Assembly (NCBI RefSeq): GCF_964355755.1
Contig: NC_092670.1
Location: 9,611,201 to 9,675,200 of the forward strand
Origin: Antedon mediterranea
Taxonomy: Eukaryota; Echinodermata; Crinoidea; Comatulida; Antedonidae
Length of the DNA stretch: 64,000 nucleotides
Direction of reading: 5' to 3'
Position 1 is the first letter of the stretch, and every line of letters begins with the position of its first letter. The notes beneath the pieces were generated by a model. The model saw nothing but the letters and a program-made list of their open reading frames with translations. It was not told the origin of the DNA and searched no databases. Positions 51,901 through 60,414 of this stretch are shown here, piece after piece. Made by a program: the position numbers and the translations under genes.

Positions 51901-52847
51901 GGGGGACAATATATAGCTAATCTGAAAGTAGCAATGAAATTTGTATCATTTTAACACAGGAATTTATTCATATTTTGAATACCATACATTTTCAATATTG
52001 ATACTGTATAAGGATTTGTTATCTTTAAAGGGTGGCGCATCAGGTACAAGTACAAAGCCAGATTCAGGTGGTCTTGGAATTGGGATGAAAATGGTAAGAC
52101 GACGTCACCAAAACAGTTTTAAAATACTGTATTAACAATGCGACATCAAATTTTGACAAGGCTATTTATAAAAAAGAAATGTGTATAGCATGGTATAAAC
52201 TTTCAGCAGTGAAGTCAATGGCTACTATTTGTCATTGACAGCTAATATGAATATTATTAATATATTATTTTGTTTTAAACTCTATAGGCTGCTTTAATTG
52301 ACCCAGAATTCATGAAAGACTCCTTCACAAAACGAAATTCAAGACCGGGTCAAGATTGTAAGAATGTATAAATTCAATGATTATGGACTAGATCTTAAAG
52401 TACCCAAGAAGTTATAGAACTGGCCATTTGATTAGGCCTAAAAAATGTTAGCGTAATCATACCTACAGTACCCTATGTGAAAGTAAAAGTTCTTCTAGGT
52501 AGCTCAAAGATAAAATATCATTAATATTATTATATAAACCAGAGATATTAACAGTGCCAAGTATTGAAACAGCCCCTATTATTGTTAGGCTTAGGCAACC
52601 ACAGTAACAAAACAATTTAAACTATCGATGAATATAAAATTATACCTACCTTATTAGTTATATTAAATGGTGAGGAGAAGCGTACATTGCTCTAGTTTTT
52701 TAAAAATTGTTTAAAGTGTTGGGTTTTGTTTCAGCATCTCAGATGTTTGCGGCTTTGGGAGGCGATGTACTGGCTGGAGAATCTGATAGAGCTACCTCAG
52801 CAGGCAGCAATGGGTCACAGCCTTCCTTCTCAGTCTGGAGAAATTGA
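24948..52847 (+). CDS. Ankyrin-repeat protein, about 272 aa, eight exons, 22-kb fourth intron
   Basis: Exons 24948-25070, 25985-26063, 26204-26328, 29373-29431, 51433-51548, 51960-52093, 52288-52357 and 52735-52847 join in phase. Exons 2-5 encode about two to three ankyrin repeats (ASFWGFHDVVKSLIDSGAEI, TLWTPLHAATFQEHGK, VVMLLLEQGAQPGYADAEGR, TPADFGSASDKIWAHF). The C-terminus includes GLGIGMKMAALIDPEFMKDS and ends SQPSFSVWRN; it may be a protein-binding tail. I do not recognise the ortholog; ankyrin proteins are usually scaffolds and no catalytic domain is visible. Exon 5 ends at a weak donor (GTTGCA). Exon 6 is the least certain: the acceptor at 51959 keeps the frame, whereas the stronger-looking conserved part begins near 52031 in a phase exon 5 does not supply. 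AATAAA at 53052 could end the transcript. Confidence 0.82.
26329..28544. other. First part of ankyrin-gene intron 3
   Basis: AT-rich sequence with short ORFs only and no splice-bounded coding segment. A weak palindromic stretch lies near 26470-26525 (AGGTTATATTCAACG and inverted AAATATAACCTTTT). I see no gene. Confidence 0.5.
28545..29328. mobile_element. 784-bp TIR element, ankyrin-gene intron 3
   Basis: The first 20 bases, CAATAGAGAGAAATGGCGAA, are matched exactly in reverse at 29309-29328; a second matching block (CCGAGTGGGTATA) follows after a short diverged stretch. The inside has poly-A/T, a CTAG-rich patch and no transposase. Its right end is 45 bases from exon 4. No clear target duplication. 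Confidence 0.75.
31348..31433. repeat. AT-rich perfect palindrome
   Basis: GTAATACATATTTATTTATT and its reverse complement form an 86-bp palindrome with almost no loop, centred near 31391. Made mainly of TTTATT/AATAAA units; a replication-slippage or cruciform-prone site. Confidence 0.75.
32236..32756. mobile_element. MITE with GATGTATTGTCCC ends, copy 1
   Basis: AAAGATGTATTGTCCC at the left and GGGACAATACATC at 32744-32756 are inverted repeats. The 520-bp body is AT-rich and non-coding. A shorter relative lies at 51591-51913. Confidence 0.7.
33196..33370 (+). mobile_element. Truncated copy of the TTAA-flanked element
   Basis: Begins TTAAAGACCCATTCCCT and runs parallel to 34348-34505 (shared TCATTCCTTGTCTTAAATG and CAATGCACTACCTAAGTAGC). 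It breaks off where the Helitron-like sequence begins. Confidence 0.65.
33372..34247 (+). mobile_element. Non-autonomous Helitron-like element, copy 1
   Basis: Ends with an 8-bp-stem hairpin ACTCGTCA/TGACGAGT at 34218-34236, then a short spacer and CTAG at 34244-34247 followed by T, the Helitron 3' signature. The body is repeated in the same orientation at 36140-37054. The 5' TC end was not located securely. Confidence 0.65.
34348..34981. mobile_element. TTAA-flanked TIR element (piggyBac-like MITE)
   Basis: TTAA at 34348-34351 and 34978-34981 flank inverted ends AGACCCCTTCCCT and AGGGAATGGGGCT. A TTAA target fits piggyBac-type transposition. The body has a CTAG-rich patch but no ORF. Confidence 0.65.
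35292..38963. mobile_element. pogo/Tigger-like TIR element interrupted by Helitrons
   Basis: Starts CAGTCGACTCCGCCTAAGTC and ends with its reverse complement at 38963; the matching ends extend about 24 bases. TA flanks both sides (35290-35291, 38964-38965), as in Tc1/mariner/pogo transposition. Repeated AAGTCGAA phrases occupy the first 70 and last 680 bases; the middle (about 35.39-38.27 kb) is foreign Helitron-type sequence. No transposase frame remains. Confidence 0.7.
35390..38271 (+). mobile_element. Helitron-like nest inside the pogo-like element
   Basis: Contains a copy of the 33372-34247 body at 36140-37054, ending in hairpin 37025-37043 and CTAG 37051-37054. A diverged third copy ends in hairpin 38242-38262 and CTAG 38268-38271. 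Other parts (35.64-35.96 and 37.3-37.5 kb) are rich in GCGCGC-type motifs and resemble each other and 44820-45230. No Rep/helicase coding was seen, so all copies are non-autonomous. Confidence 0.6.
40920..41335 (-). repeat. Tandem array of the 160-bp unit, inverted orientation
   Basis: About two and a half units containing GGTGGTATCTACAATATCT and CTGCCAGGGCCAAGGCAGTG, reverse complement of the array at 6013-6720. Confidence 0.88.
41476..41600 (-). mobile_element. 3' tail of a LINE, severely truncated
   Basis: On the minus strand it ends GGACGAAATAAAGTTGAATT then GAATTACAA, a typical CR1/L2-type 3' end. It joins module X directly on the left and LINE A on the right. Confidence 0.5.
41787..41813 (+). 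other. 2A-like ribosome-skipping motif GDIEVNPGP
   Basis: In the LINE A frame just upstream of the endonuclease start, codons read GDIEVNPGP, fitting the D-[VI]-E-x-N-P-G-P consensus. Known 2A motifs release the upstream peptide during translation, and 2A sequences are reported at the N-terminus of non-LTR elements in sea urchin and other invertebrates. Position before the endonuclease agrees with that use. Confidence 0.8.
44641..45370. mobile_element. 730-bp insertion inside LINE A
   Basis: The LINE reading is broken after IDIFS at 44640 and LINE sequence resumes near 45372. The ends are GTCGCGTG and CACGCGAC, flanked by TTA on both sides, which would suit a PIF/Harbinger-type 3-bp target. 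A segment GTTCACTATGTCGGTC is repeated near both ends. The middle is CGCG-rich and resembles parts of the Helitron nest. No ORF; class uncertain. Confidence 0.5.
45780..47782 (-). mobile_element. LINE B, reverse-transcriptase half (non-LTR, jockey superfamily)
   Basis: On the minus strand: ILDQCFCNLNKAYRC, KPWFTHKVKALIRERSNAF, RNKASGPDNISG, NDYRPIALTSTVMKCFEK, FADFSSAFNT, then catalytic YADDT at 46349-46360 and YLGVTVDNKFSWEKH. The clade differs from LINE A and resembles elements common in fish and invertebrates (Rex1-like is my guess). Stops near 46440 and 46860 break it. Its endonuclease part is at 48936-49742, displaced by LINE C. Confidence 0.8.
47783..48935 (-). mobile_element. LINE C, 5'-truncated, inserted into LINE B
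   Basis: The minus strand encodes DIRLFADDTSLFH (about 48810-48870), VYIGVTLDKKLTWKNQINKV and a C-terminal domain ending NSWNEIPENTKHDSKIIFKR. The 3' end is AATAAAGTTGAAG repeated. It interrupts LINE B between its endonuclease and RT parts. Confidence 0.78.
48936..49742 (-). mobile_element. LINE B, AP-endonuclease half
   Basis: Minus-strand frames read KGHRGGIQHRLQKRRSTLAL, ITFTNTRSVLNKI, TETWLKTETPESAVDLNGF, ELCGKKCGGGLGKYINRNWC and FVLGDINQW, the ordered motifs of a LINE endonuclease. It is separated by LINE C from its RT half. The plus-strand ORFs here are shadows. Confidence 0.72.
50100..50640. other. Unassigned sequence inside foldback copy 2
   Basis: Between module X and the right arm. 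AT-rich, one short frame at 50256-50459 without recognisable domain. Nothing supported. Confidence 0.4.
51591..51913. mobile_element. MITE with GATGTATTGTCCC ends, copy 2, ankyrin-gene intron 5
   Basis: TAAAGATGTATTGTCCCC at the left and GGGGGACAATATATAG at the right are imperfect inverted repeats, as in 32236-32756. Its left end begins 42 bases after exon 5, which explains why the open frame after the exon is not conserved coding. Confidence 0.65.
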
Positions 52848-53159
52848 TGAAGATCTAATGAACAATCTGTGTGAAAGTCAAATGACATAAAGGCCCCCAG
52901 GCTTTGTCTGATAATAGTGCAATATTAACATGTTTATGGCATTTTCTGTGGGCTGACGAAAGTATAGGGCCATTTTATGGCCCTTAAGGATAGAAATTGG
53001 AAGGAAATTATTACAAATTGCACCAATTGATATTTAAAAAATTTAATATGGAATAAAATTTAAATTTTTTTTAAGAATTAGATACAATGTTATGAAAGAA
53101 TGTTACATGCCCTCTGTAGATCATGTATGAAGGTTTTGATCTGGAGATAGTGGGTCTGA

Positions 53160-53410
53160 AGCCAGTTTTCCACTATACGAATTTGTACACATACATATTC
53201 ATGTTTCCATTCTCCAAATCTCTCTCTGCGACGAGTTCTAGATTAGTAAATCAAATTTTTGCGAAGTGAAATATTGCACAACCAATCGGAGCTTAGGAAA
53301 TGAGCTACTACGCGTTCATGAGCACTCATGAATCGAAAAGCTCAGCAGACACGTAATGAACATGAAAATCGCAGCTAACAAATTCTCCTAGTGGAAAACA
53401 GACTTTAGAT
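53160..53410. mobile_element. MITE with TTTTCCACTA inverted ends
   Basis: GCCAGTTTTCCACTATACGA and the reverse of TCCTAGTGGAAAACAGAC frame a 250-bp body containing imperfect internal palindromes (GAGCACTCATGAATCG). Non-coding. Confidence 0.55.
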
Positions 53411-54314
53411 CTGCAATCTTTCTTCAACACATTTTTCTTATCAGGATACAGTAATTATACTTTATAGGCATTTTCAGAAATGACAACAGAAAGAACCATG
53501 TACAAAAGAGATCAGATTAGTAATAAACTTTATTGAAATCATAAACCATTTCTAAACGGTTTCTATTGTACTAGTATTTCAATATATAGTGAATTGCAAA
53601 ATATCGTCAGTATATTTAAATGCTCTGTAACACAATACACAAACAAATACTACTGTACTGTACTATATACACAAGAGTATACCATGACCATTATTCATTT
53701 TAAAACTAAGCAACAGATGATACGTAAGCTAACTGATACAATGTCAATCATGCATATTATTACCCATGTTCTGATTGGTCATCATTTCCACAATTGTAAA
53801 GTTACGTTTGTGGTACACCATTGCCTAGTCCCTTTGGGAATTATGTTAGAATTCTTGCATCTCTTAAAACAAACAATCTTGCTTAGCATGTTTAAATAAA
53901 TAATATTTATTTGCCTGCAACAATAAGCTTACCTTGGTCGTCTCAACCAATTTTAGATTTTCTAATTTTACAAAAATACTAAATTCACTTTTGTAGAAGT
54001 GACCAACTTGACACCACCGAACTGAGGTATATTTAAAGGTAAAAGAAGAAGCCTCATACAAACTGGTTTCTTGCCAAAAGGTATGACAGCACCATAATGG
54101 AACATGAACAATGTAGTGCACATTTCTTATCTTTTATTTATTATTTAAAAAACCCTAACAATAATAGTGAATTGCAAAATATCTTCACAACAACACACAA
54201 TATTGCTCTTCATGAAAGAAAGAGGATTTTGTTTTAACAAAAGAACAAATTTTCATGAAGTGCAAGAATAAATGAAAAAGATCCACCATCATTAGATTGG
54301 TCTTTTTTTTTCAG

Positions 54315-54393
54315 AGATGGGCCCATTTAGTTGGCCCACAGGTCACTTTACCATCTCATGGATGGAAGGAGAGTGAAATTGTGAATAGTTCAG
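54315..54393 (+). other. Possible exon (79 bp) of unknown gene
   Basis: A long pyrimidine tract and CAG precede it, and GTACTTG follows. One frame is fully open (WAHLVGPQVTLPSHGWKESE...). A following acceptor near 54531 would continue to a stop after about 37 codons. It cannot be joined in frame to the last ankyrin-gene exons without an immediate stop. Could be an alternative terminal exon or chance. Confidence 0.25.
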
Positions 54394-54889
54394 GTACTTG
54401 CACATTATAACAAACATAAAATTATTATTAAATATGATTTCAAAATCATTAAAATAAAAGACTTTACTACTTTGGAATAATATGCTGTATCTTAAGGTAT
54501 TGTACAGTATTAATATAATGTATTTTTACAGATACTAAAAATGGACTTAACAACTTTGCCCAACCACAAATGACAAGTATATCTCACATCACATATTTAC
54601 TGAACCTATTTCAAACTGTATTTCAAATGCAAAGACGAAATTTGTACAAATGAAAACAAATCAGTTCCAAGGTTTCAGGAGACAACTTCTTGGAATTCAC
54701 ATGGTACTAAGTGCATACATAGTTTATTACCAGTCAGAAAAAACCCACATTTTAGTCTGAATTAGGCTAAAAGAAATAATATATTATACATGGAGATCTA
54801 AAGTGAGGTGACTGTGATCCAAAGTGTGATGTGTGTTGCTGCGCAACTTTTTTCCTTAGTAAAATCATTGCACGCTCTAGATTTTGATT

Positions 54890-55260
54890 TAGATTCCGAG
54901 TGGAATTTTAATACAGTAAAACCTCCACACATTATATTACATGGTGGAAGACTCAAAACTGTAACAGGAACAGAGTGAGCAAACCAGCATCAACAGGAAG
55001 AAAAGAAGCAGACTATAAAAACAAGAAAGAATTTATTAAAATAAAACAAGAGGAGACGAGGACAACCAGAAAATTATTGTTACAAGAAGAGACAAGCAGA
55101 AATCTACTTTATAAGAAGACAAGCCTAAAAATATTTTACAAGGAAACAAATCAGGCTCTGGATCAAAGGGAAACAATTTGAATCTCTGGAATCCTTGAAA
55201 ACACAATTTATTAACCACTTTAGCAAAAATAAATCAATTCTATTAGATATAACACTGGCG
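54890..55260 (+). repeat. Retroelement-derived block R, copy 1
   Basis: From GATTCCGAGTGGAATTTTAA it matches 60415-60660 closely: TACAGTAAAACCTCCACAC, then a Lys/Glu-rich pseudo-ORF with AAGAAGACAAGCAG units. It runs into a degenerate piece of gag (GGCTCTGGATCAAAGGG...). Confidence 0.75.
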
Positions 55261-55600
55261 AAAACGCCGAAAAACTGGGGCCTCGGTTACCCGTGCAGCT
55301 TCGGACGCACAAAGGGGTTGTAAAAAGTAGAAATGCCCGATCAAGGGGTGGGGGCTTAGGATGGCCAGGCTCGACCGCCATTTACAAAACAATAATAAAA
55401 TAGTGCAGCAGCTGCAGTCATTTACTGAACTTCCATAAATTAAAATCTAGTGAGGCCATTGGCCTCGGTGACCCGTGCAGCTTCAGACGCACAAAGGGGT
55501 TGCAGAAATGCCCGATCAAGGAGTGCGGGCTAAGAGGACCAGGCTCGACCGCCATTTACAGAACGAGCATAAAATAATAAAAGGTATAGTAGCAAACAGT
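55255..55600 (+). repeat. Two tandem copies of a roughly 170-bp unit
   Basis: Both contain ACCCGTGCAGCTTC, GACGCACAAAGGGGTTG, AAATGCCCGATCAAGG and GGCTCGACCGCCATTTACA, at about 55280-55390 and 55455-55565. GC-richer than its surroundings; no ORF. Confidence 0.75.
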
Positions 55601-55711
55601 ATCTTAATGTTATGATAAAAATTATCAAAAAGACATCTTTACACAGCGAGATTACGTTGTTGTCATGGAGAATGCCATGCCATACCATGTTATTCAATTA
55701 AATCATGAACA

Positions 55712-56007
55712 ATGTCAACTCAACTAGAATTCGAATTCGACTTCGATAGAGAAGAGATACAGGCTAGAAAGGATAGGAATGACGGCGCTGAAAACGATGA
55801 CATAATACTCAATGCTGCGATGCAAACTTTTATAGATCCGCAAAAGCCTGTGTACAAAGTCATACAACCGAATTCGAGATCGATTAATGCTGAAGCATTC
55901 GCCAACATTGCAGTAGCCGAACGTCACCGACATTGCAGCGGTTGAAAGTGGACCCGGCGCCACTGATATTTCAGCGGTCGAAAGTGGAACCAACATCACC
56001 GACCTGG
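55712..56007 (+). other. Unrecognised acidic ORF with a 36-bp internal repeat
   Basis: ATG at 55712 opens 77 codons (MSTQLEFEFDFDREEIQARK...). Near its end a roughly 36-base unit (ATTGCAGCGGTTGAAAGTGG and relatives) occurs about three times; a frame shift in it ends the ORF, while another frame stays open to a good donor (CTG/GTAAGT at 56007-56008). The acceptor before 56096 could link it to the ORF-X array. Function unknown. Confidence 0.4.
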
Positions 56008-56095
56008 TAAGTTGATATATAGTTTTTATTATATACTGTATAACGTGTTCTTTCATAAGTTTTTGTTCTTTCCTTAAATTTTTTAAAATAAATAG

Positions 56096-56690
56096 GCTAT
56101 TGATGCCCTGGGAGGGAGATAACAACAAGCAGAAACGCATGCAGGAGATGGGCAGGGACCACTTCAAGGCGAAGACGCCGCTCAAGACAAAGGGCAGTGT
56201 TGGCGACTTCACGGAAGATGATCCAGATCAGCTTCCGATGCCCATCATGGAGGTTGCCACGGATGCCAAAGGGAAGAAGAGGATAAAATGTTATATGCCC
56301 ATAGCTTGCAATATCGAAACAGCGAGGAGGAGGCGTTGGTTCAGAAAAGAATATGCCTTCGAACCGAAAATTATGATGGCAAGACACTGCATAATCAGGG
56401 AAGAGGACGAAAACACAAACGACCAGATGTTGGACCGGATATCAAAACTTCCCTTTTACTTGGTTGAAGAAGATGTGCACATGCTCTACTTTTTTCGCAA
56501 CAAGGATAAAAGGTGTTACAGCTGTGGGGACGATACCATGCAGCCAAAAGGTTCGCCATCAACACCATTGCCAGACGAGAAAGCATTATCTCCTAGAACC
56601 ATCGTTTCAATTACGAACGACTCAAGCCATCAAACGAAACAGTATAAAGAGCCTGTCTACATCTAGAAAATCTATAAATTTCATATGGTC
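56096..56690 (+). other. ORF-X copy A
   Basis: The longest intact copy (188 codons from 56100) of a protein family I do not recognise. It starts with NNKQKRMQEMGRDH, has GSVGDFTEDDPDQLPMPI, then DENTNDQMLDRISKLPFY, YFFRNKDKRCYSCGDD and a Ser/Thr/Pro tail with SPRTIVSITNDSS. The middle (after MPIACN) is frame-shifted relative to copies B-D. CysXXCys hints at metal binding but only one pair is visible. An acceptor-like AATAG precedes it at 56095. Confidence 0.55.
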
Positions 56691-57121
56691 ATAGCTTGCA
56701 CATATCGAAACAGCGAGGAGGAGGAGGCATTGGCTCCGGAAGAAATATGCCTTCGGACCGAAAATGGAAACATGCGAGTTGCAATTACGCCGTTTTTGGC
56801 CTCAAGAAATATGATGGCGAGACACTGCATAATCGGGGAAGAGGACGAAAACACAAACGACCTGATGTTGGACCGGATATCAAAACTTCCCTTTTACTTG
56901 GTTGAAGAAGATGCGCACATGCTCTACTTCTTTTGCAACAAGGATAAAAGGTGTTAAGCTGTGGGGACGATACCATGCGGCTAAAAGGTTCGCTATCAAC
57001 ACCAATGCCAGACGAGAAAGCATTATCTCCTAGAACCATCGTTTCAATTACGAACGACTCAAGCCATCAAACGAAACAGTATAAAGAGCCTGTCTACATG
57101 TAGAAAATCTATAAATTTCAT
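56685..57121 (+). pseudogene. ORF-X copy B, 437-bp tandem unit
   Basis: Begins ATGGTCATAGCTTGCACATA and repeats the second half of ORF-X (AIACTYRNSEEE..., APEEICLRTENGNMR). One base is missing in the CYSC codons relative to copy A, giving an immediate TAA. Nearly identical to copy C. Confidence 0.75.
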
Positions 57122-57600
57122 ATGGTCATAGCTTGCACATATCGAAACAGCGAGGAGGAGGAGGCATTGGCTCCGGAAGGAATATGCCTTCGGACCAAAA
57201 ATGGAAACATGCGAGCTGCAATTACGCCGTTTTCGGCCTCAAGAAATATGATGGCGAGACACTGCATAATCGGGGAAGAGGACGAAAACACAAACGACCA
57301 GATGTTGGACCGGATATCAAAACTTCCCTTTTACTTGGTTGAAGAAGATGCGCACACGCTCTACTTCTTTTGCAACAAGAATAAAAGGTGTTAAGCTGTG
57401 GGGACGATACCATGCGGCTAAAAGGTTCGCTATCAACACCAATGCCAGACGAGAAAGCATTATCTCCTAGGACCATCTCCTCAATTACGAACGACTCAAG
57501 CCATCATAGAAAAAATCATAAAGAGAATAGACTGTTCGGAAAATTTCTGATCAGGGCCATTCAGTCATCGCCCTCATTCGAACGGCAATGGATGGAGATC
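57122..57600 (+). pseudogene. ORF-X copy C
   Basis: Same start and the same one-base deletion as copy B 437 bases earlier, so B and C arose by tandem duplication after the deletion. Its end runs into a different sequence (KENRLFGKFLIRAIQSSPS) and then gag-derived sequence. Confidence 0.75.
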
Positions 57601-57639
57601 CTCAATGTCTTCGGACCGAAAATGAAAACCAGAAAATTA

Positions 57640-58436
57640 TTGTTACAAGACAAGACAAGCAGAAATCTACTTTATAAGAAAACAAGCAGAAAACTGTTTT
57701 ACAAGGAAACAAGCCAGGCTCTGGATCGAAGGGAAACAATTCGAATCTCTGGAATCTCTGAAAACACAATTTATTAACAGCTTTAGCAAAAATAAATCCA
57801 TTTATGCCCATATAAGAGAGTATGATTCGATCACATATAACACTGGCGACAACGCCGAAAAACATCCGACCAGGATTAAACAAGCCGCCGCCGATAGAAT
57901 AGGCTATGCAGACCAACAAATAAAAAACAAATTCATTTCAACTCTCCCACCCAAATGTAGGGCAGACGTAGCTATGTCTATCCCGATTGATGCTACACTA
58001 GACAACATTGTTACTAGTGCACAAAATTACTTAGATCTTTCTGTGGATGATTCCCCACAGGAAGTTTCTTTTAACATCAAGGAAACAAATAGTCTTGAAT
58101 CATTACAACACGAAATAAATTCCCTTAAAGTGGACCTAGCCACAGCAAAACGTTCCATTAACGACGATACAACTCGACGCTCACGTTCCCCCAGTCGCAA
58201 TTATTCCCCAAGACCACACCGAAGCCGAGTCCATACAAACCTCACTTCCAAAACCCACCTAACCCTAGATACAGACAACCTCCCCAAACTTGTTATTTTT
58301 GTGGAAAGCCAGGCCACATACAAAGACACTGCCAACAAAGAAACCGGAAATTATCCCCATCATATCCGTACCAACAGTCCTCCAACAATTATTACCCTAG
58401 CCATCAGCAGGATTTTTAAGAAGGGGTCTAGATAAC
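57640..58436 (+). pseudogene. LTR-retrotransposon gag fragment with zinc knuckle
   Basis: Frames encode the capsid-like part of a Ty3/gypsy-type Gag (ARLWIEGKQFE, NRIGYADQ-like block, FISTLPPKCRADVAMSIPID, ATAKRSINDDTTRRS). A CCHC zinc knuckle (C-x2-C-x4-H-x4-C) is encoded at 58291-58332, in a different frame from the preceding capsid part because of a shift near 58.2 kb. The first third of gag is missing. Protease, RT and integrase were not seen. Confidence 0.75.
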
Positions 58437-58439
58437 AAC

Positions 58440-59102
58440 GCAGCCTATAATCTACCTCGTAGAGGTGACCCTGGAAAACAAGGCTATTGATGTTCTTAGA
58501 GATAACAACAAGCAGAAACGTATGCAGGAGATGGGCAGGGACCACTCCAATGCGAAGATGCCGCTAAAGATGAAGGGCAGTGTTGGCGACTTCACGGAAG
58601 ATGATCCAGATCAGCTTCCGATGCCCATCGTGGAGGTTGCCACCAATGCCGATGGGAAGAAGAGGATAAAATTTCATATGGCCATAGCTTGCACATATCG
58701 AAACAGCAAGGAGGAGGCGTTGGCTCCGGAAGGAATATGCATTCGGACCGAAAATGGAAACATGCGAGCTGCAATTATGCCGTTTTCGGCCTCGAGACAC
58801 TGCATAATCGGGGAAGAGGACGAAAACACAAACGACCAGATGTTGGACCGGATATCAAAACTTCCCTTTTACTCGGCTGAAGAAGATGCGCACACGCTCT
58901 ACTTCTTCCGCAACAAGGATAAAAGGTGTTACAGCTGTGGTGACGATACCATGCGGCCAAACGGTTCACTATCAACACCAACGCCAGACAAGAAAGCATT
59001 ATCTCCTAGAACCATCGCTTCAATTACGAATGACTCAAGCCATCATACGAAAAAGTATAAAGAGAAAAGCCTGTCTACATGTAGAAAATCTATAAATTTT
59101 AT
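58440..59102 (+). other. ORF-X copy D
   Basis: About 215 open codons from 58465. It carries the full order of ORF-X motifs in one frame: NNKQKRMQEMGRDH, DDPDQLPMPIVEVAT, AIACTYRNSKEE, EGICIRTENGNMRAAIMPF, DQMLDRISKLPFY, RCYSCGDD and SPRTIASITNDSS. It directly follows the gag zinc-knuckle region, so ORF-X may be part of the same retroelement or a host segment fused to it. Confidence 0.6.
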
Positions 59103-59440
59103 ATGGCCATAGCTTGCACATATCGAAACAGCGAGGAGGAGGCGTTGGCTCCGGAAGGAATATGCATTCGGACCGAAAATGGAAACGTGCGAGCTGCAAT
59201 TATGCCGTTTTCGGCCTCGAGAAAAATGATGGCGAGACACTGCATAATCGGGGAAGAGGACGAAAACACAAACGACCAGATGTAAGACCGGATATCAAAA
59301 CTTCTCTTTTACTCGGTTGAAGAAGATGCGCACATGCTCTACTTCTTCCACAACAAGGATAAAAGGTATTACAGCTGTGGTGACGATACCATGCGGCCAA
59401 ACGGTTCGCTATCAACATCAATGACGAGAAAGCATTATCT
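59103..59440 (+). pseudogene. ORF-X copy E, truncated
   Basis: Starts ATGGCCATAGCTTGCAC and follows copy D; a stop (ATGTAA at 59280-59285) replaces the leucine codon of MLDRIS. It ends abruptly after GAGAAAGCATTATC. Confidence 0.7.
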
Positions 59441-59689
59441 CACTTATTATTTCACTTTAATAAATGGTATTTTCCATTGTTTTATGTTAATGCGGTCCTA
59501 AATTAATATGGTAAACAAAAAGTATAACCAAAAATTACATTGTCGTCACTTTTAGACCTTTTTACATTGATTTTAATATACATTTACTGCTAAATCTGAG
59601 AAGGAAAGGGGTGCTGAAAGGCGTGCAATGTTTTTACTAATGAAAAAAGTTGCGGAGCAACGTGCATCACACGTGCATCACAGTCACCG

Positions 59690-59865
59690 TCACCGTCAAG
59701 ATTCACTCTAGATTCCTATCACCTCACTCTAGATCCCCATCACCTCACTCTAGATTCCTATTACCTCACTCTAGATTCCTATCAACACCTCACTCTAGAT
59801 TCCTATCACCTCACTCTAAATCCCCATCACCTCACTCTAGATCCCCATCACCTCACTCTAAATTT
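59690..59865 (+). repeat. 21-bp minisatellite encoding a heptad
   Basis: About eight copies of CACTCTAGATTCCTATCACCT or its CCCCATCACCT variant. Since 21 is a multiple of 3, a plus-strand frame reads SPHSRFL/SPHSRSP repeats through 79 codons (59650-59886). Probably not a gene. Confidence 0.85.
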
Positions 59866-60210
59866 GAATGTTGCAGGTGTACCCTATGAGGAGTGAAAGT
59901 AAATGGAGGAGACGACTTGATTTCTGGATTTCGGATGGGGGAGTAATACTATCAAGTGCAAACTGTGGAATCAGTTTTCGTCAGAAGTGGGTGAAGAAAC
60001 TGTAGGGAAGACAATTACATTAAAAAATGTGGAGGTTGACATGTTTAATAATGTTTAACATTTACAATCAACAGATTTATCATGCCATACTTGATGTGGG
60101 CTACGCCCAAAACATGTCATATTATGTATATATTGAGGAAGTTTTAACTTGTTTGATTTTTATTTTTTCTATTTTTAACTTCTACTGTTTTGCTATTAAA
60201 TGTCACCCAG

Positions 60211-60277
60211 ACATCTGCAGAATGCTGGTCAATGCAGGAGTAAACATCAATCTTCCAAACAAAGAAAGTCTATACCG
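60211..60277 (+). pseudogene. Isolated ankyrin-repeat exon
   Basis: A pyrimidine tract and CAG at 60208-60210 precede an open 67 bases reading DICRMLVNAGVNINLPNKES, the second helix and turn of an ankyrin repeat, with a donor GTAATT after 60277. It differs from the ankyrin exons at 26-29 kb. No partner exons were found nearby, so it may be an exon of another ankyrin gene or a stranded relic. Confidence 0.5.
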
Positions 60278-60414
60278 GTAATTCAGTCTGGACTTTCCAA
60301 AAAGTTGTTCTAAATCATTTGACGGGTAAATTTGATGAATTAAAGAAGGTTCATTACTTTACCAATGGATGCGCAGGTCAATATAAAAATAAGTCCAATT
60401 TTAAAAACATGATT

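Larger units (their letters stand above)
52848..54890. other. 3' flank of the ankyrin gene
   Basis: Probable 3' UTR to about 53.07 kb (AATAAA at 53052-53057). A TIR element at 53160-53410 (TTTTCCACTA and TAGTGGAAAA ends) follows. The remainder is AT-rich except for a possible exon at 54315-54393. Confidence 0.5.
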
